59,245 nt of DNA. Source: an uncultured Pelagibacteraceae bacterium (GTDB lineage Bacteria > Pseudomonadota > Alphaproteobacteria > Pelagibacterales > Pelagibacteraceae). Location of the stretch: contig CACEOC010000005.1 in NCBI GenBank assembly GCA_902561075.1, forward strand, positions 1 through 59,245. Direction: 5' to 3'. Below the pieces are notes generated by a model, which was not told where the DNA came from, did not search any database, and saw nothing but the letters and a program-made list of their open reading frames with translations. Positions 1 through 10,251 of this stretch are shown here, piece after piece; position 1 is the first letter of the stretch; each line of letters starts with the position of its first letter. Position numbers and translations under genes: made by a program.

Positions 1-729
1 TTATTTTTTTTGACATATTAATATTTGCACTTTTATCTATATAGGTATGACATACTCCTTCTAAGTGCCCAATGACTGGTATATTTGAAAACATTTGAAC
101 TGTTTTAACAAGATTTTTTCCTCCCCTTGGGATTATAACATCAATAAAATTTTTCATTTTTGAAAGCATAAACTTCACAACACTTCTATTTCTGTTTTTA
201 ATAAATTGAACAAAATTTTTATTAATTTTGTATTTGTTAAGTGATTGTCTGAACAGATTAGATACAATTAAATTACTATAATAGGCCTCAGTTCCACCTT
301 TTAAAATTACACTGTTCCCAGATTTAAAGCACAGGCAGGATATATCAGAGGTAACGTTTGGTCTGCTTTCATATATAACACCAATAACACCTATAGGAAT
401 TGTTACTCTTTTTATTTTTAATCCGTTTGGAACTTTCCACTGACTTAATATGTTGTTTACTGGATCTTTTAATTTAGAAATTTTATTAACAGATGAAATA
501 ATCTGCTTAATTTTATCTTCATTCAGTTCCAATCTTTTTATAATGTTTTCTCTCAACCCTTTTTTAACTGCCTTCGATATATCTTTTTTATTCTCAATTA
601 GAATTTTTGATATATTTTTTTTGAGTAAATGTGAGAATTCAATTAAAACTTTATTCTTTGTTTTTTCGTCAATTGAGTCTTTAAATGCTTTTTGTGCATT
701 TAAACCTAATTTTAATAATTCACTTTTCA

Positions 730-730
<1 letters not shown>
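1..730 (-). CDS. proA: Gamma-glutamyl phosphate reductase (ProA), partial
   Basis: ProA reduces gamma-glutamyl phosphate to glutamate-5-semialdehyde with NADPH, the second step of proline synthesis in the cytoplasm. Reading the minus strand from the ATG at 728-730 gives about 243 residues before the window edge. The family is usually about 415-420 residues, so only the N-terminal part is visible. Family hallmarks seen are YESRPNVT (about 120-127), the Gly-rich VIIPRGGKNLVK (about 198-209) and HLEGVCHTYID (about 222-232). The catalytic Cys, which lies further downstream in this family, falls outside the window. The start overlaps the proB stop (ATGA), so translation is probably coupled to proB. 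Confidence 0.95.
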
Positions 731-2830
<2,100 letters not shown>

Positions 2831-3085
2831 TTAATTGGGCTTTACTGAAACAAATGTTCTATCAGACTTGCTTTTTTTGAAGACAACTTTACCTTTTATA
2901 ATTGAAAAAATTGAATGGTCCTTTCCCATTTTAACATTGTCACCAGGAAAAATTTTTGTTCCTCTTTGTCTAATAATTATATTACCTGGCAGAACAAATT
3001 GGCCACCATATTTTTTAACACCAAGTCGCCTTCCTGCGCTATCTCTTCCATTTCTCGACGATCCACCTGCTTTTTTTGTTGCCAT
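2831..3085 (-). CDS. rpmA: 50S ribosomal protein L27
   Basis: Component of the large subunit whose N terminus reaches towards the peptidyl transferase centre. The 84-residue length is normal. It begins [16 protein letters not shown] and contains GVKKYGGQ and the IIRQRGTK segment typical of L27. It lies 2 bases after rplU and 21 bases before obgE. Confidence 0.98.
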   Translation of the reverse strand: MATKKAGGSSRNGRDSAGRRLGVKKYGGQFVLPGNIIIRQRGTKIFPGDNVKMGKDHSIFSIIKGKVVFKKSKSDRTFVSVKPN

Positions 3086-3087
3086 AA

Positions 3088-3495
3088 TTACTTAATATTA
3101 TTTTTTTCTTCAGTTATTTTGTCTTTAACTTTCTTTGGTTTTATTTGTTTTTCTGCCTCAGACAAAACTTCCCCACTTTTGGAAATTATTTTGTTTATCC
3201 TGATCATAGAAAATTTTTGTCTATGACCATTTTTTCTTCTTGAATTTTTTCTTCTTCTTTTTTTAAAAATAAGTACAGTTTTATTTTTTGAGTTTTTTAT
3301 TAGATCAGCCTCGACTTTTGCTCCGTCCAAAATTGGACTTCCGATTTCAATAGATTTGTTATCACCATATGCAAGTATTTCTTTAAACTCTAACTTGGTT
3401 CCAGCTTTAGCATTTTCAAGAAGCTCTACTTTCAAAATTTCTCCAGCTTTAACTTTATATTGTTTCCCACCTGTTTTTATAACTGCAAATGACAT
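3088..3495 (-). CDS. rplU: 50S ribosomal protein L21 with extended C-terminal tail
   Basis: Large-subunit protein that binds 23S rRNA. The start at the ATG at 3493-3495 ([15 protein letters not shown]) is chosen over an in-frame upstream ATG at 3522, because L21 proteins begin at this motif. The core holds [15 protein letters not shown], the conserved basic segment near the usual C terminus. After that, a tail of about 30 Lys/Glu-rich residues extends the protein to about 135 residues, against roughly 100-105 for the minimal family. It heads the rplU-rpmA-obgE-proB-proA group, with only a short leader before the convergent gloB stop. Confidence 0.97.
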   Translation of the reverse strand: MSFAVIKTGGKQYKVKAGEILKVELLENAKAGTKLEFKEILAYGDNKSIEIGSPILDGAKVEADLIKNSKNKTVLIFKKRRRKNSRRKNGHRQKFSMIRINKIISKSGEVLSEAEKQIKPKKVKDKITEEKNNIK

Positions 3496-3558
3496 TTGAA
3501 TTTTTAAATTTATAGACAGCAATATAGTCTTAGCTAATCTTTAGTCAAGATTAATAAC

Positions 3559-4278
3559 CTAAAAATTGTCCTTTAATTCTCTTAATTTTGAGAAAGAATT
3601 CAAATCTTTACATCTTAAAAAAATGTTACAGTCTAATTCATCCTTAAGATTAGTCGGTGTCGTCGATAAATTATTTTTTAATTTTTCCAAGATTTTGGGA
3701 ATTTTAACTTTTAGTTTTTTATTATTTGAGTCATGATAAATACAAAATTTTGAGTTCTGAAAAGTATATTCATGACCAAAATATATCAAAGTATCTTGAG
3801 AAAAATTTTTTATTAATCTAAGAGATTCAAACATTTGATTATACGATCCTTCAAAAATTCTTCCACAACCCAAAGAAAAAAGTGTGTCACCAGTGAACAA
3901 TAAATTTTGATTATGAAAATGAAATATTACATGCCCCAATGTATGACCTGGCGTATGATAAGTTGTAAACTCAAAACCTTTGTTTTGAAATTGCTCTTTA
4001 TCTTTTAAAAAAATATCGATACCTGGAATATTATTCTTATCGTTAATAAATCCTAAAACTTTACAATCAAACATTTTTTTTAATTCCAAATTTCCTCCGA
4101 CGTGATCATGATGATGGTGTGTATTGAGTATGTATTTTAAATTGATTTTTTCTTGCTTAACTATATTAATTATTGGTTTTGCTTCACTAGGGTCAATTAC
4201 ACAAGCATAATTATTTTCTTCATTTAAAACTATATAAGAAAAATTATCATTAAGACACTTTACTGTTATTACTTTCAT
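3559..4278 (-). CDS. gloB: Hydroxyacylglutathione hydrolase (glyoxalase II)
   Basis: Metallo-beta-lactamase-fold thioesterase that hydrolyses S-lactoylglutathione to lactate and glutathione, the last step of methylglyoxal detoxification. The 239 residues carry the metal-binding motif THHHHDHVGGN (about 53-63), HTPGHTLGH and FTGDTLFSLGCGR, then a C-terminal glyoxalase II region with YFGHEYT. It starts 1 base after the metW stop on the same strand, so it probably belongs to the metX-metW transcript. Other members of this fold exist, but the motif spacing and C-terminal region fit GloB. Confidence 0.92.
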   Translation of the reverse strand: MKVITVKCLNDNFSYIVLNEENNYACVIDPSEAKPIINIVKQEKINLKYILNTHHHHDHVGGNLELKKMFDCKVLGFINDKNNIPGIDIFLKDKEQFQNKGFEFTTYHTPGHTLGHVIFHFHNQNLLFTGDTLFSLGCGRIFEGSYNQMFESLRLIKNFSQDTLIYFGHEYTFQNSKFCIYHDSNNKKLKVKIPKILEKLKNNLSTTPTNLKDELDCNIFLRCKDLNSFSKLRELKDNF

Positions 4279-4279
4279 T

Positions 4280-4876
4280 TTATTTTTCTATTTCAAATAT
4301 ACCTAGTTCTGCAGATAAGTTTTTAAAGTTTAAATTTCCTTTAGTAATGTAAGATACTTTTTTTCCACTTAAAGAAATCGAATTTGTTAATTTTAACTCT
4401 CTTTCATTACAAAATGTTACAAAATCTTTTATTGTACACATGTGTAAATTAGGCGTGTTATACCATTCATTAGGTAGATTTTCAGTTACAGGCATTGTAC
4501 CTTTAAATAATAAATCCATTCTGACCTTCCAATGTCCGAAATTTGGAATAGTTACAATTGCTTTTTTTCCTACTCTGAGTAACTCATATAATACTTGTTC
4601 TGGATTTAAAAAAGCCTGAAGGGTTTGACTTAAGATTACATAATTGAAAGATTTATTTGGGAATTGACCGAGATCTAATTCTGCATTTCCCTCAATCACT
4701 GTTAAGCCTTTTTCAATACAAGCTTGAACATTTTTTTTTGATATTTCTAGACCTCTAATATTATTTGAAATACTATCTAAAATATATTTCATAAGTTCGC
4801 CATTTCCGCATCCTACATCTAAAATTTTTGAATTTTTTTCTATTAATGACGAAATTATCTTGAATTCCTGTTTCAT
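4280..4876 (-). CDS. metW: MetW, methionine biosynthesis methyltransferase-like protein
   Basis: A 198-residue class I methyltransferase-fold protein with the SAM-binding motif ILDVGCGNGELM (about 19-30). MetW genes sit with metX in many proteobacteria, and in some systems MetW is needed for full homoserine acyltransferase activity. Here metW overlaps the 3' end of metX by 4 bases, which supports the assignment. The middle NFGHWKVRMDLLFKG segment and the PNEWYNTPNLHMCT region are typical of the family. It acts in the cytoplasm and its own methyl acceptor is not known. Confidence 0.93.
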   Translation of the reverse strand: MKQEFKIISSLIEKNSKILDVGCGNGELMKYILDSISNNIRGLEISKKNVQACIEKGLTVIEGNAELDLGQFPNKSFNYVILSQTLQAFLNPEQVLYELLRVGKKAIVTIPNFGHWKVRMDLLFKGTMPVTENLPNEWYNTPNLHMCTIKDFVTFCNERELKLTNSISLSGKKVSYITKGNLNFKNLSAELGIFEIEK

Positions 4877-5994
4877 AAATATTTTTTATACGAATTATTT
4901 AAAAAATTCTTAACTGCATTTAAAAAATCAGGAACGTCCAACAGAAAAGAGTCATGACCTTTATCAGATGTTATCTCAATAAATCCGACATCTGCACCTA
5001 TAGCATTTAAAGCAATAACTATCTCTCTATTTTCTGTTGTTGGGTAGAGCCAATCTGAAGTGAAAGATACTACAAAAAATTTAGTTTTACTCTCTTTAAA
5101 AGCATCTGAAAGATTACCATTAAATTGCTTTGTTAAATCAAAGTAGTCCATTGCTCGTGTTATATATAAGTAGCTATTTGCATCGAACCTATCAACAAAA
5201 ACTGATCCCTGATATCTTAAATAACTTTCGATTTGAAAATCAGCATCAAAACCAAATTTTATTTTATCTCTTTCTTGAAGTTTTCTACCAAATTTTTCTT
5301 CTAATCCTTTTTTTGATAAGTACGTTATGTGAGCTGCCATTCTTGCTACTGCTAGTCCTTTTGATGGAGATTTTTCAGTATCTAAATAATTACCTTTATT
5401 CCATTCACTATCTGCCATTATTGCTTGTCTTCCAAGTTCATTTAATGCAATGTTTTGAGCTGAGTGACTTGCCGTACAAGCAATGGGTATCGCTACCTCA
5501 GCTTTATTCGGAAAGTTAGAAATAAATTGAAGAACCTGCATACCACCCATTGAACCACCTATAACAGCAAATAGTTTTTTTATTTTAAAATAGTCTAATA
5601 AAAAATTTTGAGCATTTACCATGTCATTAATTGTAATGACTGGAAAATTAGATCCGTAAGGTTTATTTGTAGATGGATCAATACTAGAGGGCCCAAATGA
5701 TCCCATGCATCCACCAATTACATTAGCACTAATTACGAAAAACTTATTTGTATCTATAGCTTTACTTGGTCCAAGAGCATAACTCCACCAACCCTCCTTA
5801 TTTGTAATTGGGTTTTTTCCACATGGAAACTGGTCACCTGTCAAAGCATGAAATATTAAAATTCCGTTAGTTTTTTCATTATTCAATTTCCCATATGTTT
5901 CGTATGCTATTGGAAAATTTGAAATTTCCTTACCACAATCTAATTTTAATACATCTTTTACTATATACTTTTTTAAACTATCAATTTTATTCAT
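4873..5994 (-). CDS. metX: Homoserine O-acyltransferase MetX
   Basis: Alpha/beta-hydrolase-fold acyltransferase that activates homoserine, the committed step of methionine synthesis. The acyl donor (acetyl- or succinyl-CoA) cannot be settled from sequence reading alone. The 373 residues include HALTGD, GGCMGSFGPSS, the nucleophile elbow GGSMGGMQ (Ser about 148) and the C-terminal GHDSFLLD with the catalytic His. It leads a metX-metW-gloB unit on the minus strand. A SAM-II-like aptamer ends about 29 bases before its ATG, so expression should fall when SAM is high. Confidence 0.95.
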   Translation of the reverse strand: MNKIDSLKKYIVKDVLKLDCGKEISNFPIAYETYGKLNNEKTNGILIFHALTGDQFPCGKNPITNKEGWWSYALGPSKAIDTNKFFVISANVIGGCMGSFGPSSIDPSTNKPYGSNFPVITINDMVNAQNFLLDYFKIKKLFAVIGGSMGGMQVLQFISNFPNKAEVAIPIACTASHSAQNIALNELGRQAIMADSEWNKGNYLDTEKSPSKGLAVARMAAHITYLSKKGLEEKFGRKLQERDKIKFGFDADFQIESYLRYQGSVFVDRFDANSYLYITRAMDYFDLTKQFNGNLSDAFKESKTKFFVVSFTSDWLYPTTENREIVIALNAIGADVGFIEITSDKGHDSFLLDVPDFLNAVKNFLNNSYKKYL

Positions 5995-6023
5995 AACTTT
6001 TAGTGAATTGAGAGGAAAAAAAA

Positions 6024-6074
6024 CTTATTTAGCGGTTTTTTTATAGCGCTCGCAATTCAGTTAAATCAGCGCAA
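6024..6074 (-). promoter_or_regulatory. SAM-II riboswitch aptamer upstream of metX
   Basis: Reading the minus strand, this stretch has the conserved pieces of the SAM-II (metA-type) aptamer in the right order. These are a 5' stem strand GCGCT (6072-6068), the loop TGATTTAAC, the segment ATTGC, the 3' stem strand AGCGC (6050-6046), an A-rich linker (TATAAAAAAACC), and the 3' pseudoknot segment GCTAAATAAG. SAM-II elements are known in alphaproteobacteria upstream of methionine genes, where SAM binding lowers expression. The 3' end is followed at once by eight U residues (6023-6016), then about 20 bases to the metX ATG. The match was made from memory of the consensus, not with a covariance model. 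Confidence 0.88.
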
Positions 6075-6078
6075 ATAA

Positions 6079-6107
6079 TGTTTACAATATAGATTTTTAT
6101 ATGTCAA
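6079..6107 (-). promoter_or_regulatory. Candidate promoter for the metX transcript
   Basis: On the minus strand a TTGACA box (6107-6102) is followed after 17 bases by TAAACA (6084-6079). Transcription would then start at about the first base of the SAM-II aptamer. The -35 match is perfect and the -10 match is weak, so this is a plausible but unproven assignment in very AT-rich DNA. Confidence 0.4.
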
Positions 6108-6182
6108 ATTTTTAAGAGAATATTACTTATTTAATTTAAATAAATTATAATTTAACTATATATATCAAAAATACTTAAAGTT

Positions 6183-7274
6183 ATGAAATTAACCAAATTT
6201 AAAAAACTAAATTTTCAATCCTATAAGCCAGGGAAATATGAAATACCCTCGTTAAAAAAAACAAAAAAAATAATTAAACTTTCTGCAAATGAATCGGCAT
6301 TGGGAGTCAGTTCAAAAGTAAAAAAAATTTTAAGAAATAAAATAAGTACCTCTAAATACCCAGACTATACGTCCAAGCTATTAAGAAAACAAATTTCAAA
6401 TAAATTTAAATGCAATGCTAATAAAGTAATTTGTGGATCTGGATCAGATGAGATTATACAAATGTTGTGTCAGTTATTTCTAAATAAAGGTGATGAAGTT
6501 GTAGTGCCTGAATTTAGTTTTTTAATGTATAGAATTTATGCATCCATTTCAGGAGCAAAAGTTGTTTTTTCAAAAGAGAATAATTTTAAGATTTCAATAG
6601 ATAACATTATAAAAAAGGTTAATAAAAAAACTAAAATTGTTTTTTTAGCAAACCCAAATAATCCGACAGGAACTTATTTAGACAGAAATGAATTAACTAG
6701 TCTTAGAAAAAGATTAAGAAAAGATATTTTGTTAGTAATAGACGATGCTTATTATGAGTATATGAGAGATAAGAAATACGCTTCTGGATTAAAGATTTTT
6801 AAAAATTATAAAAATGTCTTTATTTTAAGAACATTTTCAAAAATATATGGACTAGCAGCGTTAAGAATTGGATGGGGATATGGAGACAAAAAAATTATTG
6901 ATGCTTTAAATTTAATTAAACCACCTTTTAATGTTAATGAAATTGCACAGATATGTGCCATAGAGGCGTTAAAAGATAATAAATTTATAAATAAATCCAT
7001 AAAACACAATTTATATTGGAGTAAAAAAATAAAAAAAATGTTAGAAAGATTTAATATTTACACTAATAAAATTAGTGCTAATTTCCTTCTATTAAATTTT
7101 AATCGTTGCAAATTATCAGCAAACTTTACTGAAAAAAAATTAGAAAAAAAAGGTATTATACTTAGAGAAATGAGAACCTATGGAATTGATAATCACTTAA
7201 GATTGACAATTGGTAATACTGTCGAGAATAAATTATTTCTAGGGGCAATTGAAGGAATTTTTAAAAATGTTTAA
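6183..7274 (+). CDS. hisC: Histidinol-phosphate aminotransferase
   Basis: PLP-dependent class II aminotransferase that converts imidazole-acetol phosphate and glutamate to histidinol phosphate; many also transaminate aromatic amino-acid precursors. The 363 residues show LSANESALG near the N terminus, CGSGSDEI, the FLANPNNPTGTY motif, IDDAYYEY, and the PLP-lysine segment RTFSKIYGLAALRIGW. It lies apart from other his genes and overlaps tyrA by 8 bases. This suggests a role in tyrosine/phenylalanine synthesis as well as, or instead of, histidine synthesis. Confidence 0.92.
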   Translation: MKLTKFKKLNFQSYKPGKYEIPSLKKTKKIIKLSANESALGVSSKVKKILRNKISTSKYPDYTSKLLRKQISNKFKCNANKVICGSGSDEIIQMLCQLFLNKGDEVVVPEFSFLMYRIYASISGAKVVFSKENNFKISIDNIIKKVNKKTKIVFLANPNNPTGTYLDRNELTSLRKRLRKDILLVIDDAYYEYMRDKKYASGLKIFKNYKNVFILRTFSKIYGLAALRIGWGYGDKKIIDALNLIKPPFNVNEIAQICAIEALKDNKFINKSIKHNLYWSKKIKKMLERFNIYTNKISANFLLLNFNRCKLSANFTEKKLEKKGIILREMRTYGIDNHLRLTIGNTVENKLFLGAIEGIFKNV

Positions 7275-8148
7275 GAATACTTTAATTATTGGATGTGGAT
7301 TGATTGGATCTTCAATTTTAAGAAGTTCAATAAAAAACAAAATATCAAAAAATTTTTATGTTTTTGAGAAATCAAAAAAAAATAAACAAATTATAAAAAA
7401 AATAAATTCAAAAATTATATTTGTATCTAACCTAAACAAAGATATAGATAAAATGAATTTTATAATTATCTGCACTCCAATGAGTGAATATAAATTTATA
7501 ATTCCAAAAATAAATAAATTAAAATCAGAAAATTATGTTGTCACAGAGGTAGGGTCTACCAAACGTAATTTAATTAATTTAATTAAAAATAAAAATTTTG
7601 TTTTAAGTCACCCTATTGCTGGATCTGAGGTAAGCGGTCCTAAGTTTAGCGATCAAGATTTATTTAACAATAAATGGTGTATAATTATCAACAAAGGCAA
7701 AAGAAATAAAATTAATTTAGTAAAGAAATTTTGGCGTAAAATTGGGTCTAAAGTAATTTTAATGGATGCAAAAAATCACGATAAAATATTTGCAATAACA
7801 AGCCATCTTCCACATTTAATAGCTTATAATTTAATTAAAACTGCTCAGGATTTCCAAAAAAATGAAAAAAAGAATTTAATTAAATATAGTGCTGGCGGCC
7901 TCAGGGATTTTTCAAGAACGGCTGCATCCAATGAAATTATGTGGAGAGATATATTCTTTAATAACAAGGATAACATGATTAAATCAATAGATAAGTTTAT
8001 TAAAAATCTTAATTTGATGAAAAAAAATATCAAATTAGAAAAAGATAAAGAGCTAAAAAAAATTTTAATTAACTCTAAAAAAGTTCGTAAACAAATAATA
8101 ACTTTAAAACAAGATGTTTCTAAACCAAACTTTGGAAGGAATATCTAA
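7267..8148 (+). CDS. tyrA: Prephenate/arogenate dehydrogenase
   Basis: NAD(P)-dependent oxidative decarboxylase of tyrosine synthesis. The ATG at 7267 (MFKNTLIIGCGLIGSS) is preferred over the upstream TTG at 7249, because AAGGA (7252-7256) sits at a suitable distance and the Rossmann motif then starts near the N terminus, as usual. Later motifs are CTPMSEY, the HPIAGSEVSG signature, and SHLPHLIAY, as in cyclohexadienyl dehydrogenases. The protein has 293 residues. It is coupled to hisC upstream, and its stop overlaps the stop of the opposing NlpC/P60 gene by 4 bases. Confidence 0.93.
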   Translation: MFKNTLIIGCGLIGSSILRSSIKNKISKNFYVFEKSKKNKQIIKKINSKIIFVSNLNKDIDKMNFIIICTPMSEYKFIIPKINKLKSENYVVTEVGSTKRNLINLIKNKNFVLSHPIAGSEVSGPKFSDQDLFNNKWCIIINKGKRNKINLVKKFWRKIGSKVILMDAKNHDKIFAITSHLPHLIAYNLIKTAQDFQKNEKKNLIKYSAGGLRDFSRTAASNEIMWRDIFFNNKDNMIKSIDKFIKNLNLMKKNIKLEKDKELKKILINSKKVRKQIITLKQDVSKPNFGRNI

Positions 8149-8891
8149 ATTGGAAAAATTTTTTTTATTTTTAATCCTGCAGTATCTCTAATAATTTTTA
8201 TAGTTTTATCTATTGGCATAATAACCACTTTTTTTGCGGGACCATAGGCATGTATAAGTTTCATATTATTTATACACAAAGCCACGTGCCCTTTCCAATA
8301 AATCAGATCTCCAGATTTATAATTAATTTTACTTGAAAGACCTTTTTTAAATTTGATTTGATCTACAGTATCTCTTGGATAAAATTTATTGTTGAATTTA
8401 AAATAAATTTGAATTAGTGCTGAACAATCAATCCCTCTAAATGTTTTACCACCCCATATATATTTACAGTTCTTAAACAAGCTGAATATTTTCAAATAGT
8501 TTTTTGTTTTTATTTTCTTTTTTACTACTGAGTTTTTTTTTATCCATTTATTTTTTTCAAATCTAAAAAAATTTTTTTTTGAACCAATAACATTTATCTC
8601 ACTTGAAAAAGATAGAAATTGTTTTGTTTTTTCAGAATTTTTGGGTTTTTTATATATATTTGCTTTAAGTATTTTTACTTTGTAATTTGGCTTAAAATTT
8701 TTGGGAAAATTATTTATTTTAATATATCCTTTATAATTATCATATAATGTTCTTATTTTAAAATAACCATTATTTTTTGATAAAATTTTAAACTTTTCAC
8801 CGTATAAAATTTGAGAGCTAATCTTAGAAATTTTTTTTGGTTTTTCTAAAATACTACAAAAAGGTTTATTAAAGTAATAACTATTTCTCAC
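8145..8891 (-). CDS. NlpC/P60 peptidase with SH3-like domains, probably cytoplasmic
   Basis: Predicted cysteine endopeptidase that cleaves the gamma-D-glutamyl-diamino acid bond in peptidoglycan peptides, similar in layout to YkfC-type enzymes. The 248 residues hold two SH3-like segments (about 1-120) and an NlpC/P60 domain with the nucleophile in WGGKTFRGIDCSA (Cys about 156), DLIYWKGHVAL (His about 202) and LIHAYG (His about 214). There is no signal peptide, so it probably acts inside the cell on imported muropeptides. It starts at a GTG that overlaps the ampG end by 11 bases. That coupling to a muropeptide permease supports a recycling role. Confidence 0.88.
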   Translation of the reverse strand: MRNSYYFNKPFCSILEKPKKISKISSQILYGEKFKILSKNNGYFKIRTLYDNYKGYIKINNFPKNFKPNYKVKILKANIYKKPKNSEKTKQFLSFSSEINVIGSKKNFFRFEKNKWIKKNSVVKKKIKTKNYLKIFSLFKNCKYIWGGKTFRGIDCSALIQIYFKFNNKFYPRDTVDQIKFKKGLSSKINYKSGDLIYWKGHVALCINNMKLIHAYGPAKKVVIMPIDKTIKIIRDTAGLKIKKIFPI

Positions 8892-10251
8892 TGATCTTAA
8901 TTTTTTTTCTTATATACCATAAGCAAATTAAAGATGGTAACACCATTAATGATGTTAATATAAAAAAAATACCCCAATTTCCATCTAACCAATCAACTAG
9001 CGCACCGGATGATGAGGCTAACATGGTTCTACCTGCAGTACCGATGGATGCTAATAAAGCATACTGTGTAGCAGTATATGTTCTATCAACTAATAAAGAT
9101 ATAAAAGCTACAAAAGCTACAGTTGCAAAAGCAGCAGTTAAATCGTCTGCAATAACAGCAATTGCAAAAAGTAATTCTGATTTACCAACCCAATAAAGTA
9201 TTGAAAATAAAAAATTTGTTAAAGCCATCAAAATACCTGCAATAAACATAGTTTTTAAGGTACCCACTCTCATTGCAAGAATTCCACCAATTAAAGTAAA
9301 AATAACAGTTGTAATCCATCCCAAAGTTTTGGAATAAATTGCTATTTGGCTTTTTGAAAACCCTATTTCTTTATAAAAAACTATGGACATTCTACCCAGA
9401 AATGCCTCTCCTATTTTAAAAAGAAATACAAATCCTAAAATTCCAATAGCAATATTAAAACCATTTTTTTTAAAAAAACTAATAACTGGCCCACCTACAG
9501 TTTCCGAAATCCAAGCAATTACTTTTGCGTGCAAACCTGTTGAACCAATTTTATCCTGAATAGCCCTCTGACTTTTTTTTTGTTGATCTGCTCTTTTGAA
9601 ATCTTCTTCCTCATTGATAAAAAGAAGTCCAATATTCATTAAAACTACTAATAAAATTAATAATAAAAATGTAATTTGCCAATAATTTTCAAAACCTAAA
9701 TTTTGCAGGGTTTCAGCAGAAAATAAGGAGATTACCCCACCTAATTTATAACCACTCCACCAACCAACAACCGCCATTGCAGCACCCGCAGCCATGGATT
9801 TGGTCTCTTTTTCCCCAACCTGTTCAATTCTAAGTGCATCGACAGTTATATCTTGAGTAGATGATGCAATTGCTATGATTAATCCAACAAATATTACTAA
9901 TGTTAAGTTTTTACTTGGCTCCATAAGACTCCATAATGCAAGTGATATTAATATTATTAATTGCATTAAAATAATCCAACTACGCCTATGTCCAAATTTT
10001 TTTGTTAATATTGGGATTCTTATTTTATCTATTAATGGTGCCCAAAGATAATTAAAGGCGTAGACTGCAAATATTAAACCGGCCCAACCAATCGTTGATC
10101 TGCTCAGCCCTTCCTCTTTTAACCAAAGTGACAAACTACTACCAATAATCACCCAAGGAAAACCACTAATAGCTCCTAATAGAAGTATCTTTAGCATTCT
10201 TATGTCATAGTAATAATTAAATATTCCCTCTGATTTTTTTTTAAAAAGCAT
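8881..10251 (-). CDS. ampG: AmpG-type muropeptide permease (MFS)
   Basis: Inner-membrane major-facilitator permease that imports anhydro-muropeptides or related cell-wall fragments for recycling. The 456 residues are mostly hydrophobic, with about 12-14 membrane segments. The N-terminal GAISGFPWVIIGSSLSLWL and the YLWAPLIDKIRIPIL loop are typical of AmpG. An ASSTQDITVDALRIE segment on the fourth to fifth helices is also an AmpG hallmark. It is followed by an overlapping NlpC/P60 peptidase gene and preceded without any gap by trkH. Substrate is inferred from family and neighbour. Confidence 0.88.
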   Translation of the reverse strand: MLFKKKSEGIFNYYYDIRMLKILLLGAISGFPWVIIGSSLSLWLKEEGLSRSTIGWAGLIFAVYAFNYLWAPLIDKIRIPILTKKFGHRRSWIILMQLIILISLALWSLMEPSKNLTLVIFVGLIIAIASSTQDITVDALRIEQVGEKETKSMAAGAAMAVVGWWSGYKLGGVISLFSAETLQNLGFENYWQITFLLLILLVVLMNIGLLFINEEEDFKRADQQKKSQRAIQDKIGSTGLHAKVIAWISETVGGPVISFFKKNGFNIAIGILGFVFLFKIGEAFLGRMSIVFYKEIGFSKSQIAIYSKTLGWITTVIFTLIGGILAMRVGTLKTMFIAGILMALTNFLFSILYWVGKSELLFAIAVIADDLTAAFATVAFVAFISLLVDRTYTATQYALLASIGTAGRTMLASSSGALVDWLDGNWGIFFILTSLMVLPSLICLWYIRKKIKISEK

